NCBI GenBank assembly: GCA_002430125.1
Contig: DJBQ01000127.1
Location: forward strand, 381-23,734
Direction: 5' to 3'
DNA length: 23,354 nt
Source of the DNA: Rhodobacterales bacterium UBA5972
GTDB taxonomy: Bacteria > Pseudomonadota > Alphaproteobacteria > Rhodobacterales > Rhodobacteraceae
Shown here in pieces: positions 22,967-23,354 of this stretch. The notes below the pieces were generated by a model, which was given only the letters and a program-made list of their open reading frames with translations, had not been told where the DNA came from and ran no database searches. The position numbers were made by a program, and so were the translations under genes. How positions within the stretch are numbered: the first letter of the stretch is position 1; each line of letters opens with the position of its first letter.

Positions 22967-23302
22967 TTAGGTATAGACCTTTAACTTTGGCGGCTGAATA
23001 CCTGCAGACAGGGTCCCACATGCCCGGCTGGCAACCGCTGATTTAAGCGGACTCAGAGCCGAGCGAACCAGCGTAAGTTCCGTGGATGACCCTTTCGCCC
23101 GACGGCGAACAAGCCCCACGCTCTCCATCCGCCGAAGGTGGTAAATGAGGCTGGCACGCGGGATTTTGCTGGCGTTTTCAAGTGCCGCCAGGCTGTTGCC
23201 GGTTTCCGGACGCGCGGACAGTAAATCAAACAGGGCAACCCGCCGTGGATGCCCCATAGCAAAGCTTAATCTGGCAATATGGTCTGTCTCAGGTCGTGAC
23301 AT
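22967..23302 (-). CDS. ArsR-like winged helix-turn-helix regulator
   Basis: A 111-aa DNA-binding protein. LSFAMGHPRRVALFDLLSA and the following NSLAALENASKIPRASLIYHLRRMESVGLVRRR form an ArsR-type winged helix, with the recognition helix near SLIYHLRRME. There is no ELCVCDL-type metal site; the single Cys lies in the short C-terminal tail. The ligand is therefore unknown. I set the start at ATG 23302 because GGAG lies six bases upstream (23312-23309), rather than at the in-frame TTG at 23314. It is transcribed in the same direction as fluC, 133 bases ahead of it. Promoter and possible operator fall in 23303-23354, at the window edge. Confidence 0.85.
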   Translation of the reverse strand: MSRPETDHIARLSFAMGHPRRVALFDLLSARPETGNSLAALENASKIPRASLIYHLRRMESVGLVRRRAKGSSTELTLVRSALSPLKSAVASRACGTLSAGIQPPKLKVYT

Positions 23303-23354
23303 TTGAAACTCCAATCATCAGTTGTGCATTTCCCCCGATGCTGCCGGAAAATGG

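Noticed and set aside
1..23354. CRISPR arrays, insertion sequences, integrases or prophage remnants
   Set aside because: I saw no spaced direct repeats, transposase motifs or phage genes. The tRNA-Arg could be an integration site, but no integrase or duplicated tRNA end is seen beside it.

Overview
The window is chromosomal DNA from an alphaproteobacterium, most likely a Rhodobacterales (Roseobacter-group) species. Three things point there: a complete BztABCD-type glutamate/glutamine/aspartate/asparagine ABC transporter, the order yidC - MOSC protein - engB - argB, and the fluC - rluC-type synthase - ATP12 group. Typical Shine-Dalgarno sites, many 4-base ATGA overlaps and a moderately high GC content fit this. 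There is no rRNA, insertion sequence, phage or CRISPR array. Most of the window is core genome.

Layout. (1) 1-3795, minus strand: tRNA-Arg(ACG), an orphan membrane histidine kinase, and a two-gene unit of a TVP38/TMEM64 membrane protein followed by a pyridine-nucleotide-disulfide oxidoreductase. (2) 4090-4952, plus: the rpmH-rnpA-yidD cluster for ribosome, RNase P and membrane insertion. (3) 5040-8793: a DsrC/TusE-family protein with no active-site cysteine, a DUF3883 (NOV_C) gene on the minus strand broken by an apparent one-base deletion, the tRNA thiolase ttcA, and a membrane GGDEF-EAL protein with a degenerate GGDEF site. This block lies between yidD and yidC, which are often neighbours. 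(4) 8920-12150, plus: yidC, a MOSC protein and engB, tightly packed. (5) An SDR oxidoreductase on the minus strand, divergent from a plus-strand run of argB, a sterol-desaturase-family di-iron protein, a cysteine-rich 4Fe-4S protein and a SixA-type phosphatase, which ends in a strong bidirectional terminator. (6) 15926-20412, minus: bztA-bztB-bztC-bztD, with a hairpin/T-tract between bztA and bztB and a large inverted repeat upstream of bztA. (7) 20669-23302, minus: ATP12 chaperone, RluC-like pseudouridine synthase, FluC fluoride channel and an ArsR-like regulator.

Functionally, the clusters cover translation and membrane biogenesis (rpmH, rnpA, yidD, yidC, engB), tRNA and rRNA modification (ttcA, RluC-like), amino-acid uptake and synthesis (bztABCD, argB), and ATP synthase assembly (ATP12). 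I found no wholly new multi-gene system. The points most worth a second look are the cysteine-free DsrC/TusE homologue near ttcA, the frameshifted low-GC DUF3883 gene, the GGDEF-EAL protein that looks like a phosphodiesterase with a retained I-site, the long dyad upstream of bztA, and the translationally coupled hydroxylase/Fe-S pair.
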